A DNA stretch of 64,000 bases from Adineta ricciae (GCA_905250025.1 CAJNOJ010000047.1:372001-436000), one strand, 5' to 3'. Positions 36,487 through 49,519 are shown, counted from the first letter of the stretch. Program-made: numbers and translations. The notes: generated by a model from the letters alone, not told the origin.

Positions 36487-37145
36487 ATGAATTTTCCGTG
36501 TGGACCGTTAGATTCGATCCAGTTGGTCGCGCTCATTCTTTTTATATTATTAATTCTTCAAAGTTTACTCGGCATCGGCCTCGGCATAGGATTTCTTCTT
36601 CAACCGCCATTGTACAACACGATTATTAACCTCAATTCTGCTTTCAATAGACAAGCTTATTTTTCCATTTATGCTCGTATGTGTTCAACCTTGAGTATAG
36701 GAAAAAAGTGTACTTCTATTCTGAATTTCTTTCTCGTCTAGCTCATATTCTTCTCATAATCGGCAGTGGTATAGTAGCAATACCAATCATATTTGGTATA
36801 CTTGGCATCATTCAACGTCGTTGGCGTTATTTGATTATTTCTCTTGTTCTAATTTCACTTTACATGTCTATTCTATCCGGCGCATGTGCTTCAGGTTTTG
36901 CTTACTATGATCGTCTTCGTCCTACTCTCGTAAATGATGTTGCTCAAACGTCAGCATCTGTGTGGCCACCTATTCGTTCAACCTATAATTGTACAGGAAC
37001 GAATTGTGTTACCGCACTCGAAGATGCAATGTATGCAAATAAACAACGTATTGGCATAATATCAGCTGTATTTTTACTCGTACCTAGTTTAATCATTCTA
37101 ATAATTATGTTACAAATGCGTCGCGAAGTACTCTATTTCAAATAA
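36487..37145 (+). CDS. four-transmembrane protein, unknown
   Basis: Two exons, 36487-36676 and 36742-37145 (GTATGT/GTCTAG, phase 1), give 197 residues. Four hydrophobic segments: residues ~11-36 (LVALILFILLILQSLLGIGL), ~65-86 (ILLIIGSGIVAIPIIFGIL), ~94-117 (LIISLVLISLYMSILSGACA) and ~163-186 (IISAVFLLVPSLIILIIM). The loop between the third and fourth holds two cysteines (STYNCTGTNCVT) and an N-glycosylation site, as in tetraspan or claudin/MS4A-like proteins. The CCG motif of true tetraspanins is absent. Family not recognised; probably a plasma- or endomembrane tetraspan. Confidence 0.75.
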
Positions 37146-38958
37146 TAACATATACATAGACAATAGAAGTTCATAAACTTAAATCACCTTCATTTACTTA
37201 ACATTTTTTTTGCTCTCTATATGATGGTGCTTCTTTTTCTCTTTGCAGTACGGTGCTAAATTTAGATAAATATATGTGAGTGAGCATAACTATTAAAATT
37301 CAATAATAAAAAAAAAAAGATGTAATATTCCTCCCTTTGTCGTTATCGCTCACTGAGCTAATAATTGACCGTGATATTAAGTTTTTCGTCGTTTCTATAT
37401 TTATACATGTATATTGATTATGTAACGATCTATACAATGAAAACGTGACATGTGTGTGACCACAGAAGAAACGCTCGAAGTAAAACCTGAACATGAATTT
37501 GAGAAGTACATTGGGTATGTAAATTTGGTCATCAGTTCTTTTTTCCTATTTTACTTTCGAGTGATGAACAGTAGTTATATTAGCGAATGAAAGCTGTCAT
37601 CATAAATATTAAAAAAAAAAACGAGCGAAAATTTACATATTTTATGTAAATAGAAAGAAAATGAAATTCTTTTCAAACATTATCACACGCAAAGTTATAT
37701 CCATATGAAAGAATAGCATGAATGTCATAATATTTTCATTTGTTAAGAATAGAAAAGAAAAATTTTTCTAAATTGATTTAAATTTGTGTCAACAATGTAC
37801 ACAATTCTTTTTTTTTAATAATACTCTCTCGTCTAGACGAAATTTTGCTGAAATAAAGTCTTTTCATATGAAAATTGTTGTCCAATCTATGCAAACTAGT
37901 TAGTGCAATTGTCAATCATAATCAAACGAGTATGTTTAACATTTAACTTTCATGATTCTATCAAATGTACAAAGATCTCAACTATCAAACACTCTAATCA
38001 TATCCGCTTACATTATACAACCATTGTCGAAGCACGATAAGAAGATTTTAATGATGCATTTCTATAGTTTCTTTATCTTAAACGACAATCGTGGCGGACT
38101 GGATTAGTGATGGACACTTGTTGGAGGAATTTTGCTAAAGAATGATGTAATCGTGTTATACTTAGAATATTCCTTCTTTTTAGACAAAAGATCGTTAATG
38201 AGTGAACGCGTTTAGCATCCTTTCGTTCTAATTGAACGTCTTGTCAAAGAATAAAACAATACAAACTAATTCACATCAAATAACAGTGCCGTAATAATCA
38301 TTCATATACCTCCGACGAAATTAATTGATAATATATACATTTTCTATCTGTTTGAGCGAAGTCAATTGGAAATAATGTGCAAAAATCACTAAAGTAGAGT
38401 GTCTGTAGATGTTAATTGATTCGAACGATACTGTCTTCAACTTCGAGAGAAAGAGAACAATGCTTTTCTTTTCTCGCGTTATCGGTTGACTCTTACGGTT
38501 CGACTGTTCAAATAATGAAAAGTGTCAAGAAGAATATAACAACGACGTCTTAATCACATTTTTATGATCTGTTACTTGATCAGTATCGGATTTTTTTTTC
38601 TATGACAATGATTTTTGTTTAGATATGATCACACTCCTGTTCGTTGACAAAAAAAACTCATCGGTTACCGAGTACTGTGCTCTTTGTATGACCTATCTAA
38701 TTAATACGAATCAATTTCATTGATGATGAGGAACACTGACAGTACTTTCGTATTTGCGAACGTGTGATAAGAGACATACGATTTCTTACGATAATAAAAC
38801 GAAGCCTACAAACAGTTTCGTTTGCAGAGTGAAAAAAAATCAACTTAATCAGCCTAGAAGTATATGAAATGAAAACATTTTTTCGTCTATTTACAAACGA
38901 TACGAACATAAATGCACTTTGGAAAAAAATAAGGGTGTAAATGAGTTTTCTTTCTTTA
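37146..38958. other. convergent intergenic region, 1.8 kb
   Basis: Between two convergent genes. Several poly-A/T runs; an AATAAA near 37302 is a possible polyadenylation signal for the four-TM gene. No coding sequence recognised. Confidence 0.4.
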
Positions 38959-40278
38959 TTAATATGCATTAGTAGGCTGAATATAATAAATCGATGGATT
39001 TCTGTTAGGAAGAGGAGTGTTCATTGGTCTGTACGTTGATTGCAATGTAGAATTAGATTGTCCTGGTGTTAAGTAAAATGCTTCAACCTTTCGTACTGGT
39101 CGATTACCATTTGGAATATATTCCTCTTCGGTTGGTACTTGCTTACCTGCTGGTAGTTTTTTATAAACTCGTCGAACGACTGTGACGTCAGGTTCTTCAT
39201 GAGATCTCGTTGGTACTGGCTCAAGTTGACGTTGTTTTCTCGGAGTATCTGCTTGATAGACAACTCTCGGCGGAGACGGTGTCGTAGGCATTGGTGTATA
39301 GCGGCTAGCACGTTGAGGTTGATCAAGATAATACATATTGGGTTTTCTTAGTGGATCATAGGAATCGATTATATAGGGACGGCCGAAGCTGTCGGGATCA
39401 GAATTTGTTTGTCGTTTTGTTGGCGGCGCTTGCAGGACTTGACCGTTATTACGTTGACGTGGTTCTTCGTTGATAATTCCATTTCGATATGATGTTGGGC
39501 TCGGTTCATCCACGTGGTAAAGTGTTGGTCCTGGAGGAGCACGAGATGAAAGTGGAATATCATTAGGTGGTGTGTATGCTCGCCGAGCAGTACGTTTCGG
39601 AGGTTCTTCTTGGACCACCGGACGAGATCGGGCTGTTGTTGGTTCAGTATGAAAAGAATTTCGACGCTCGCGTGGTGTTGTTAATGCATAGGGCCGTGTA
39701 TTGTGAATTGTCGGATCGTCCATATAATAAAGTGTGGGTCCGGGAGGAGCACGAGATGAAAGTTGAATAGTTTCCACTGGTGTACGTGGTCGTTGAACAA
39801 TTCGTTTAGGAGGTTCTTCGTGTACAACGGGCCGAGAACGAGCAGTGACTGGTTCTGTATACGTTTTTTGAGGTTGCCGCGGTGTTACTTCCTCGAATGG
39901 TCGTCTGCTCTGAATGACAGGATCGTCTACATGGTAAAGTGTTGCTCCTGGAGGGGCACGGGAAGAAAGTGGAATGTCATGGGGTGGTGTATACGCTCGT
40001 CGGACAACTCGTTTTGGAGATTCATCTTGAGCTGGTGGACGTGATCGGGCTGTCAATGTTTCAGCATGATAAGATTTTCGACGTTGTCGCGGTGTCGTTT
40101 GTTGTGGTGGCCGTTTCTCCACATTGTTAGGACGATAAGTAAATCTTCCATCTTGATTGGTATATAGAAATTTCTTTCCTATTTTTTTGCCTCGTTTGCG
40201 TTCATACAAGATCCCACGATCACAGATTTCACATAAATCAGTACCGGGAACGATAATATGTCTACCGTAATGGACCAT
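38959..40278 (-). CDS. proline/arginine-rich protein with three ~69-residue tandem repeats
   Basis: A single 439-residue exon on the minus strand from the ATG at 40278. Residues 1-50 include a CxxC-containing start (GTDLCEICDRGILYERKRGK). Residues ~62-130, 132-200 and 201-260 are three copies of a unit whose fixed parts read TPR, TARSRP, EEPPKR, TP, LSSRAPPGPTLYHVDD. The copies are protein-level repeats with diverged DNA. The C-terminal 170 residues remain Pro/Arg/Tyr-rich and end in NPSIYYIQPTNAY. No signal peptide or TM segment. The Ser-Arg-Ala-Pro-Pro-Gly-x-Thr-Leu-Tyr core could be a linear docking or phosphorylation motif repeated for avidity. Family not recognised; likely lineage-specific. 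Confidence 0.8.
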   Translation of the reverse strand: MVHYGRHIIVPGTDLCEICDRGILYERKRGKKIGKKFLYTNQDGRFTYRPNNVEKRPPQQTTPRQRRKSYHAETLTARSRPPAQDESPKRVVRRAYTPPHDIPLSSRAPPGATLYHVDDPVIQSRRPFEEVTPRQPQKTYTEPVTARSRPVVHEEPPKRIVQRPRTPVETIQLSSRAPPGPTLYYMDDPTIHNTRPYALTTPRERRNSFHTEPTTARSRPVVQEEPPKRTARRAYTPPNDIPLSSRAPPGPTLYHVDEPSPTSYRNGIINEEPRQRNNGQVLQAPPTKRQTNSDPDSFGRPYIIDSYDPLRKPNMYYLDQPQRASRYTPMPTTPSPPRVVYQADTPRKQRQLEPVPTRSHEEPDVTVVRRVYKKLPAGKQVPTEEEYIPNGNRPVRKVEAFYLTPGQSNSTLQSTYRPMNTPLPNRNPSIYYIQPTNAY

Positions 40279-42877
40279 GTTGTGGATATTATTGATATGT
40301 TTATGGCGTATCTGTGTATTTATACGAGCTTGTTTCTCACTTGTTTTCCTTTCAATTGCACAGCATCAAATTTCACTCGTTCGCCTTCATCATATTACTA
40401 GTTTTGTCTATGGTTTTTGTTGTAACAACAACGGAATGAAAATTAATTCACTTGCTAAAGAGACATAAGAGAGAAAACGCCACCAATCGTCAACTTTTTT
40501 TTTTCTTTCTCTCCCTTCAACGGTTTCCACTTTATTCACGTCGCACTTTTTTCAATGATTAAAGGGCATTAAAAAAAAGCTATTGATAGAAAAAAGAAAA
40601 ATGATCGAACACTTCGGAATCGTTTTGACCAAGAAAAGAAAAGAAGAAAATAGAAATCAAATGTATGTGCTGACTGACTCGCTTACTTTCAACTCGAATA
40701 TTCAACAACTAAATTGTTCTTTTACCGTATCGAAGACATCAATAATAAAACATCAGTATTTATAAATATCTAGGCAACGAAAATAACACGTTTGACACAC
40801 TCAATCAATCAATCAGGAAAAGTAATCGGAGAACAATATCTCGTATCGTTAAAGCAATACATATTTTTCATTTTTCATTTCAACAGATCAAGCAATAACA
40901 AAAAACATCAAGAATCAAATTTCGAAATCATTCACATGATTATCAGTCGGTGACGCACACATCTTGCTTTACATATTAACCAAATAAACTGAATAAATAT
41001 TCTTACTAAGACAGCATTATCTGTATTCAGTGCTATAGGTCATACTCGACACATTTTGATATTTTCTATTAATATTCCGAAGCAAAAATGCACGTAATCA
41101 TTTGTCTAATCCATCTATTGTATCTATTATTTACTATACATAATGCCCATTATCGTCTGTGTTGTACTAAGTGCTCTTCTTTTCTTGACATTTGATTTGT
41201 AATGTTTGACGTTGACTTACATACTCTTCGATGATGCAAATACGCAGAAATATTCGCTTGATTTCGCCTCTTCAAAAGTCTTTCAATCGCTAACTCTGGT
41301 AGCTTAATTACATCGTAAATTATATTGTTTTCCTCTAAATACTATATTCATCAAGTATTGACGGCATGGACTTTTGCAAAAGAGCATATATACAAACAAC
41401 ATTTTGCTTATTACATATGTTAACGGATATGATACTAGAGAAATTGAATGAAAACAAAAGTCTGCAGATGAGATGAAATCGAGAAAAACTCTTTGCTTGA
41501 CTGAAAGATGAATGGGACGATTTTTGAATGTGTAGACAGACGAGAATAATTGCCGACAAGAGATTATGTTTCGGTATTGTCTAATCCATCACACATCCGC
41601 GTCTAGGATTCTTTCAAAACATCGACAGCATATACACAGAAGTTTCTTTCCTGGTTTTGATTGATAGCTAGAGAAGAGGAAAAGTTGATTCGAGAGTCTC
41701 GGAGATGGATATTCTCATCAGAGAAGACTAACGTATAAGAAAACCTTTGTCAATATGCTAAGTGTTAATACGTAGGCGAATGTTCGCATTTGTTCTTCTT
41801 GTTGTTGTTGTTGATAATACCAAGAGAAAGCCTTTCTCTCTCTCTCTCCATCCTAATGTTTCCTACGCATCTTGATGGTTGAAATCAATCATTTTAGTTT
41901 AAGTAGAAAGATTTTGTCCTGATTTGTATCATCTAGCGCGTCATCTCTGTAGGTGATTTTTTTCCCGAAAATTAACGCATGTATAGTAGAACAAGAGAGA
42001 GAAACGCTTGCTCGTTTCGTCTTGTCTTGTGAAATGAAACGATAATAACGCAATGATTGCCGGTCCTCCGATGATTTCTTCAATTCACTATAAAACAAAC
42101 ACACCATGGTAGTAACTATCAAATGATTGCTTGAAAACAACTCATTAGGTTATTGGGACAGTCGAGATATATCATCAGCTCTATTTCTGTTGACGCAATA
42201 CAGATCAAACCTAGGAAAAAATAGAGATCGCGTCATCAATTGACAGCATATCGATCGCTTGGTGTGTACTCCACCCCATTCTTCGCACTATTGATGGGAT
42301 ATAAAGCGAAAAAGATGGATGATCACACACCCTAACAGCAACATTTTTGTTTATCCATTAACTGAAAAGAAGAACAAGAGAGAAATAGCAAGATTCTCCT
42401 AAGATGAATAGAATATGCTAGACGACAACGACGAATAACAGTCATATCACGAAGGCTGACTAGAAGAAGGCATCTCCATTTTTCTTTCTTTTTTCTTCTT
42501 CTTCTTCTTCCCTTGCTCTTTCTCTCTTCATCGTCTTCTCTTCTGCAGATCTCGAACCTTGCATATGTACAAGCAAAAGCAATAGGAAATAATCTTGTTG
42601 CTTTTGCATTTTCTTCTTTTTCTACTTGTACAAATGACGTTAATGTGCGCAGAAGCTAACGGTCGAGAACAAGTTTCTCTCAATTATTATCAAAGATGCT
42701 TAACATCGAGACGAGCGAAATATCTTATTTGTTTTTGTGTTGCATTGATTCGAGTACAAATCAATTAGGCCTCGGTTCATTGATCGGAAAATAGACAAGT
42801 GTGTCCTTGATATTCTTTATTTTAGATTTTATTCTCGAGCTTTTCTTTCGGTCGACTCGAATCAATTATTTGAAAAA
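40279..42877. other. divergent intergenic region, 2.6 kb
   Basis: No coding sequence recognised. There are pyrimidine-rich tracts near 42480-42530 and a GTT run near 41803. It probably holds promoters for the repeat protein (left) and the LIM gene (right). Confidence 0.4.
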
Positions 42878-43294
42878 ATGCCAAACTGGGGAGGTGGTGG
42901 TGAAATTTGTCCACGTTGTCAAAAGACCGTCTATCCAGCTGAAAAACTCATGGCATGCAGTGCTTCATGGCATAAGGGTTGTTTCAAATGTAAAACATGT
43001 AAGTTGGATTTCCCTTTCCTAACGATTTGATTTATTTCTTCAATTCGTCTAGGTAACGGACTTTTAACTTTGGCTTCATACAAGGATTTTGCACAAGATG
43101 TCTTTTGCAAAAGTAAGTCGCTGATTGAAATATATGTTCGAATTCGATGATACTGCTGTTGCTTAGGCTGTTATCAAGATAAACTTCATCCTAATGAACG
43201 AAATCGTAAACAATTAGAAACGAAATTCAGTCGACAACCTGGTGGTGGTGCTTCAGCAGCAGCCGCAGCTGCACCGGCTGGTGATGAAGAATAA
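42878..43294 (+). CDS. single-LIM muscle-type protein (CRP/Mlp60A-like)
   Basis: Cysteine-rich LIM protein of the CRP/muscle LIM family, which binds alpha-actinin and zyxin in muscle and the actin cytoskeleton. Three exons, 42878-42998, 43053-43112, 43167-43294, give 102 residues. One complete LIM domain holds all eight zinc ligands: ICPRC, SWHKGCFKCKTC, VFCKSCY. It is followed by the Gly-rich region typical of this family, here short and turning into GGGASAAAAAAPAGDEE. The start MPNWGGGGEICPRCQKTVYP resembles the first LIM of CSRP proteins. A single LIM plus Gly-rich tail is the Drosophila Mlp60A-type layout. Confidence 0.9.
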
Positions 43295-44747
43295 ATGCTT
43301 TTATAATAGATCTTGCGAATAAATACGCATTTTAGACATGATAAATTCACAGATTTTCAACAAAATTCTTTTGATCTCTCTCTCTCTCGCTCTCTTTCTT
43401 TTTTTCTCTTCTCTTCTCTTCTGGTCAGGAACAGTTCTACTCTGTCAGTGTATGTGTGTTTGCTTGCCCATAACCCCGTCATTATTTACCTATTTTTTTC
43501 TTCACATTTAATATATACACATATATACAGGAGACATTGGTAGATTTGATTTACTATTATTGTTTTTTCCTTATATTTCTTGAATGAGACGTTGATGACG
43601 CGAAAACGGAACTCATGCTGATCTTGTATGATAACAAAATTAATGAGAAAAAATTACGCCATGTTGTTGCCGATATCTGACACTTCAAGAGCGGAAGTGA
43701 AAAAAAATCAATTAGACCTACATGAGATATTCGAATGTTAAACAAAAAGAACCTTTCGATCTCGATACTCATCTAGCAAACAAGCAATATATTTCCGGAT
43801 ATCCATCAGAGTGCATTGAGTACGTCTCGTCCTTAGAAGTTATGTATGATATTGTTCGACCTACTATTCTAAATACGCGTGACGATCGAGATTAATTGAA
43901 TTGTGTAATGATAACTTGTTGCCTAGAATTGAAAATGAATATAGACAAAGATACTTTGAATATTTGTTTTGAAACATCTGATGCGAAATGTTGACACAAT
44001 TGTCATGCAAATTGCTAAGTAACAAAAGAAATAACTGAACGACCATCTGTTAACATTGATACGTTCACGAAGAGTTCAATCAGCACGATTATTTGATTTA
44101 TTTCTGTTGCAAGAATTAAATTTTGCGTCAGATTGATTGCGCAAGATTGAATTGTAGACAGGTACCTACACAAGAAGATCCGTGTGAAGAAAGCGAACGA
44201 ACATATGGATATGTATAATATCATTATGATGATTCATTTGATGTCACTACGTGCCTCGAGTCAATGCATACGTTTGCTGGAAAAATCTATTCTTATCAAG
44301 TCAATGAGTTCTTTTTTTCCAACATTCCATTACACATAAAACGAAAAAAGTCCCAACTTCAATAGATTTTATGTCAATAAAAGTCTGCTTCCTTGTAAAA
44401 TAGCGAATAAATTACGTATAATAAAAACCGTTTCTCGAGGCGACTCGAAAGTCAAGAGTAAATATCGTTGCAGAATAAAGCCCTAAAAAGTTCTTTTATC
44501 ATAAAATTTATTGCAGTCGAAGATTGTACAGGGAAACATAACAGAAAAGTTTGTTTTTCTCTCTGAATTAAAATGACACATAGAAAGGATACAAAAAATA
44601 TGAGTATTCTGAAGAGTATACATGAAACACACGAAATTGAATTTCAACAAGGCCTGATGTATACCGAGGAAATCAAAGAAAAAATTTCTAATCTGTTCCT
44701 CGTTTTTTTTGTTGAAATTTGTTTCAGCGCCTTTTTCTTTTGATGAG
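43295..44747. other. convergent intergenic region, 1.45 kb
   Basis: A CT-rich microsatellite tract occupies about 43374-43421. AATAAA elements on the plus strand near 43318 could end the LIM transcript. No coding sequence recognised. Confidence 0.4.
43374..43421. repeat. pyrimidine (CT/TTCTC)n tract
   Basis: CT dinucleotides passing into TTCTC repeats, in the 3' flank of the LIM gene. Confidence 0.8.
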
Positions 44748-45677
44748 CTAGTTGCCTTCTTCGAAAACAGGCCACTTGCTTGTCGTTTTGCTGCCGTAGT
44801 GCTGGTTGAAAAAGTCAATATCAGCCTCGATGTCATGTTTCTTGATCGAATCCGTAAATTCGGCAGCCATCGTTGCATGTCGTTCATCTTGTTCGATTGA
44901 ACTTCCTGTTTTCAAAGCAGTGAACATAGTTTTGAAATGCTGTAATCGTTTTCGTTCGAAATCATCTGTTTCGGCAAGAATTCGGAACATTCTCTCTTGA
45001 TGTTTTGGCTTGTGTTCATCCATTTCTTTAAGAACACTCTTGTATTTCTCTCTGCAATTGTCCGTTTGTTTTTGAGTAATCTCCACACTTCTCTTGACTT
45101 TCTCTTTGCTTTCGTCCGACGAACCAACATCACTCTCCACCACATGTGCCGCATGTTTTGCACGTTCCAGTTTACGCTTGCTCTCATGATATGCATCTCT
45201 AGCTTGATCGATTCGTTCTAATAATTCCAAGTGCGGCTTTTGGGCTTTTTTGAATTCTTTTCCGAATTCTTTGATCTTTTTCGCATGAATGAAAGATTTA
45301 CCGTAGTTTTCATTCTTATACGAACTCAATTTGTCGATCACATCTTTTTGAATGTTTTTACAGATATCACCATTTCTTTCAGCTAACTTTTCAACAGCTC
45401 TAGTAGTTTCAAGCCACGTCTTCTTCGTTGTGCCGATTTCGTTCGAATGGCCGATGCGTTTTTGATACTTTGTTGACCATTGATGCAAAGCATTTGAACA
45501 GTTAGTTAATATACCAACGAGATCTGTGTACATTTCGATACCTAATTCACATGATTTTAAACCATCTTCACAACGATGAAGAGCTGATTCATATTGACCA
45601 GGTTCACAGAATCCTTTGCCATGCCAAGGATTTGACAAGAGTTTTTCTGGTGTTGTTTCACTTTGTGAACGGATACA
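44748..45677 (-). CDS. PACSIN/syndapin-like F-BAR protein without SH3 (5' end unresolved)
   Basis: Membrane-bending F-BAR protein of the PACSIN/syndapin group, acting in endocytosis and cortical membrane shaping. One long exon is seen from about 45677 (after GTGCAG) to the TAG at 44748, about 309 residues. It spans nearly the whole F-BAR domain: FCEPGQYESALHRCEDGLKS, AWSTKYQ-like HQWSTKYQKRIG, FIHAKKIKEFGKEFKKAQKP, ERAKHAAHVVES, NCREKYKSVLKEMDEHKPKH, FERKRLQHFKTMFTALK and IDFFNQHYGSKTTSKWPVFE. The last piece aligns with the end of the PACSIN F-BAR (WPQFEEW), but then the chain stops. The NPF-containing linker and C-terminal SH3 of PACSINs are missing, and none is found downstream. The starting ATG must be in an upstream exon not identified. 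Confidence 0.85.
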   Translation of the reverse strand, partial: CIRSQSETTPEKLLSNPWHGKGFCEPGQYESALHRCEDGLKSCELGIEMYTDLVGILTNCSNALHQWSTKYQKRIGHSNEIGTTKKTWLETTRAVEKLAERNGDICKNIQKDVIDKLSSYKNENYGKSFIHAKKIKEFGKEFKKAQKPHLELLERIDQARDAYHESKRKLERAKHAAHVVESDVGSSDESKEKVKRSVEITQKQTDNCREKYKSVLKEMDEHKPKHQERMFRILAETDDFERKRLQHFKTMFTALKTGSSIEQDERHATMAAEFTDSIKKHDIEADIDFFNQHYGSKTTSKWPVFEEGN

Positions 45678-48600
45678 CTGCACTGAAAGATAGACCCGGA
45701 AGAAGACATTGAACTGACGGGTCACAGGTAAGAAACCTACTTCTTAACTATGAATCAATCGTATTTTTTAAGCACAATCGTCGAGTGATATGTTCGCTGG
45801 TGTTATTACGTTGACACACGACGATTTAGAGGACTGATGTGATGCAATTCATGATAATTTCTCAGTAACTTTCTTCCGAATTGTGATGAATGCAACTACA
45901 AATATTTTTCCCTTTATATACAAAGATGTCCTTTTCTTCTCTCTTTTTTAATACAGGGGCAATCGTAATATTTCATTTTGCAGGCTTCTGCTCTTTCTCT
46001 CTTTCTCTCATTTTCTCTTTTACTACGAGAGAGAGAGAGAATCTAGTCTGTTTAAGATACAGTTAAGCAATCGAAGGGTAAATACAGTCACTGGAGATCG
46101 GCGTCAACTATGGAAGTATCATGAATCACTGTTCTCTTACGGTGTTGAGCAATCTGTTATTTTTTATGGAGAATATAGACAATTTGAGTCATGATCTGCC
46201 TTCATGACGCATGAAAATGCAAGCTGATTCGATAATTTCTTTTGGAAGATCTATTTTCATCGACCCCTTTTTCCTTTACCTCGAATTCTCTTCTTTCGTC
46301 ACGAACTGCGCTGTTCTATAATCATTGCAAACGATATCGAATATCATAACATTAACTAAGCGCAAGCTATTGTTGAGAGTTGACCCTGAAACGTTAAATT
46401 ATTGCTAAAAGAAAATATCGCACTCAAATTGCAATAATACCTTGGATTTGTGCATTACTATGCACGAAAATCTTTCGTTGTTGATGAATAAACAAACGCA
46501 AATATGTAAATTCAAAGAATTTATCCATTATTACAAAATCAAATGCTTCATGTCTTCACCTATTTAATTATCTTTCGTTCGTAGGTTTCGTTAGTCATGC
46601 AGAAGTGAAAGTCAAATAAACTTTGTTGTTTCTGATAATCTACGAAGTCGCGAAATGTATGTTGACACTTCTATGCAAGAATTTTCATGAATAAGAGTCC
46701 GACAAGTCATCATGACGTTATATCTCCTTCAAGAAATCGACTAGAGATTCGTCTTATTATCAATACGAATGAATAATATCTTACAGTTTATGATTATCAT
46801 CGATGTAATTGAAGAAGATCAATTACAGATGTTTAGGTCATGTGATTATCTCATTTGTTAAATTTAGGAAGCAAGGGAAAGTCTTGCATAACTGATAGAG
46901 TCATTTTTTCCCCCACAGGGTTGCCGAAATAACCCCGGAGAAGCGTCTAAAAATAAAATAATTATGACTCAAGTCAAATATTCAACTGTTCGAAACGAAT
47001 TATTTCATTGGTTGGCGTTTGTCGTCTATGCTAACAGAGAAAGAAGAAAGATATAATCAACTGTTTTTCGAATGTATTTATCGGAATTATTCAGAAAGAG
47101 AAAAATATACATATTTTGCAAAGAAAATACTCTCGCCATTCAATTAAGCAGCAAAAGTTAGACCAATGTCATATTTTCGATAATTCCAGAAGAAACATTT
47201 GATCTAGGAGTGTTTTGACGAATAGACCAACAGTATCTTCTCAGTAGATATTGTACTTGGACTGTTGGATAATGCCTAATGTCCCATGATAGTTAAATAC
47301 TGATAACAAATATGACGAGCAGAAGAAAAAGAACGTATTTCGATCAGATAGATATTCTTATCAATACGAGACTAATTGTAAAATAATCGGAATAGAATCA
47401 TTGTTTTGACGTATATTCTAACATTTGTATTTGCCTTGGGTCGCCTCGAAAACGCGTTTTATTTCAAACATCATTTATACAACAATTTCTTTTTTCTTTT
47501 CATCACTATTATTAAGCAAATACTTTCATCTTATTGCTGGAAAACATCCAACGAATTCATTTGTAAGATTAATATACGATCCAGGTCGTCACCGCATGTG
47601 TTTCATTTCATAGATCCTTTCAATTGAAACACATACAACTAAAATTGACTGTAAAGAATAGTTCGTTTCAAGGTAAGAAGAAAATATCGGTGTTACATGT
47701 CGAAGTATAGTGTATAATGAATAATTAGGCACAATCGATTGTTAAATTAACATAGCACTTATCTATTCATGTATATGATAGAAATGATGTAATAGAATAC
47801 GGTTTCTTTTCAATATTTAGTTCACGTTTATTGCGTCGTGTAAAAGATATTAGTTTTGTTCGAGACTGTATCTCGATATTCTTCTTGTTGCTTACACGCA
47901 TTGAACTGTTCTCTAATAGATAAGAATCATTTGTCGGACTTATCACGTCTCGATTGAGGTAAGTCGATAATGAACTATTAATTTCAACGAATAGTTTAAT
48001 CATTAATTCAAAACATATGTTGCTTATTGTCCTTATCATCAATGAAGAGTTTTTTCTTCTCTTTCAAAACTATTTTACAGACAGTTTGATTGTTGCAACG
48101 GTTTTTGACCTTGAATTGATTTCCATTTTGCCATCGTAGTTTCCCTTCGTTTACGCAAACGATCTTTCGTTTCTCGTCTTTTGTTATTTATTTCGCCTGG
48201 TATGACAGTAGAGAGATGAAAGAAGAAATTATCAAGGATATCATAATAAAGAGAATAAGGCAAAATAGAGAAATCTGTGTTAGTTGTAAGATATCAATAA
48301 AAGACGACAACGACACCGTATGCTAGAAGAAAAGAAGAAAACAAGCAACAAAACGAAAGAAACCGCAACGGCAGTTTTTTTACTACATGCGTACGATGTT
48401 GTCCTTCTCTTTCTTTTTTTCTTTTCATATGTATGTGTGCGCGCTACGCCATGCAGACTGTAATGTCAAACGAAAAAAAAAACCGAGAAAGAGAAATTGA
48501 CGGGATGGTGGTTAGACACTAAAAGAAGGAGAAAAATCGAAAGAAGTTCTTGACGACTGATCACTTGTAAAAACGCAATCGAGACGCTTATATTCGTATT

Positions 48601-49519
48601 TCTCTCGATAAATCAACCGGAACAATTCGTCGACGAAAGGTTATTGATAACGACAAATAGGTAAACCGATTGCTTTCATTGGAGAAACGAATCTTCTGAT
48701 CATCATTTGTGTTTCTTTTTCGTATGCTTTTTTGCCAGTCAAGCTAATTCTATAAAGCAACATACGCCAGTTTTTATCAACAAAGATATATTACTATCAT
48801 CTGGCGTCTAGAATAATCGAAAAATCCTTTTGCCATTTCCTTTCTATACATAAGCGAGATAAGATGTTAGAATGACAGTGATACAGAACAGCAGCTATCA
48901 TTTTCTAGACTTAGTGACTAACCTTAGTTAACGTTGATAATAAAGTCGAATGACATTTTCAAGAAGAAAAGTAGGAACATATGTCATGCTTATGATACGA
49001 TGCCACTCGAAGACAAATTGATCATGTCTACACACGTAGTACAATCGATTTACGATATTCTTTCTAATATATGGTTAAAATGTAACTAAATGTAGAAACG
49101 ACACCAACGTATGTCTATGATAGGGCATCTCCCCTATATATTTTTCGCGCGCGCTGTCTTTCTCGTGTAAATGGCTTCTTTGATTTCTTTTTACGCATCA
49201 CATCTAATCGTTTCGAAATGTATATGTTCATCAATCACTCTGACATTCGATCAAGGTAACTAATTTGTTGTCCATCATTTCCTTCCTTTTCTTTAAAAAT
49301 GTAACTGTTGACTCAAATTTTTGTTCAAATAGAAGAATTCTAATGTAGAGTTTAAAAATTTTGTAAAGCTTATATAATAAGAGCGATGTATAGAGTAGAT
49401 CAAATCTCGTCATGGCTCGAAGCAAAAAAGAAACTAAATATACTTTTTTAATCTATCCGAAGTTCTTCTTTCTTCTCTTTTTCAGCTGATGATTGGTATT
49501 CATCAAAATTTTCGTTTCG
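45678..49519. other. intergenic, 3.8 kb, largest gene-poor stretch
   Basis: A+T-rich. Contains a GA run at 46028-46041 and many short poly-pyrimidine tracts. The first exon of the F-BAR gene should lie here. A short minus-strand frame at 48263-48075 looks somewhat protein-like, but its splice phase does not fit the F-BAR exon. A TTTTTCAG at about 49477-49484 may be the acceptor of a 5'-UTR intron of the next gene. Confidence 0.4.
46028..46041. repeat. (GA)n microsatellite
   Basis: A short run of seven GA dinucleotides. Confidence 0.75.

Noticed and set aside
48075-48263. Minus-strand frame with basic, protein-like residues as first exon of the F-BAR gene
   Set aside because: The donor phase does not fit either possible acceptor of the F-BAR exon, and the composition can be explained by an AG-rich stretch.
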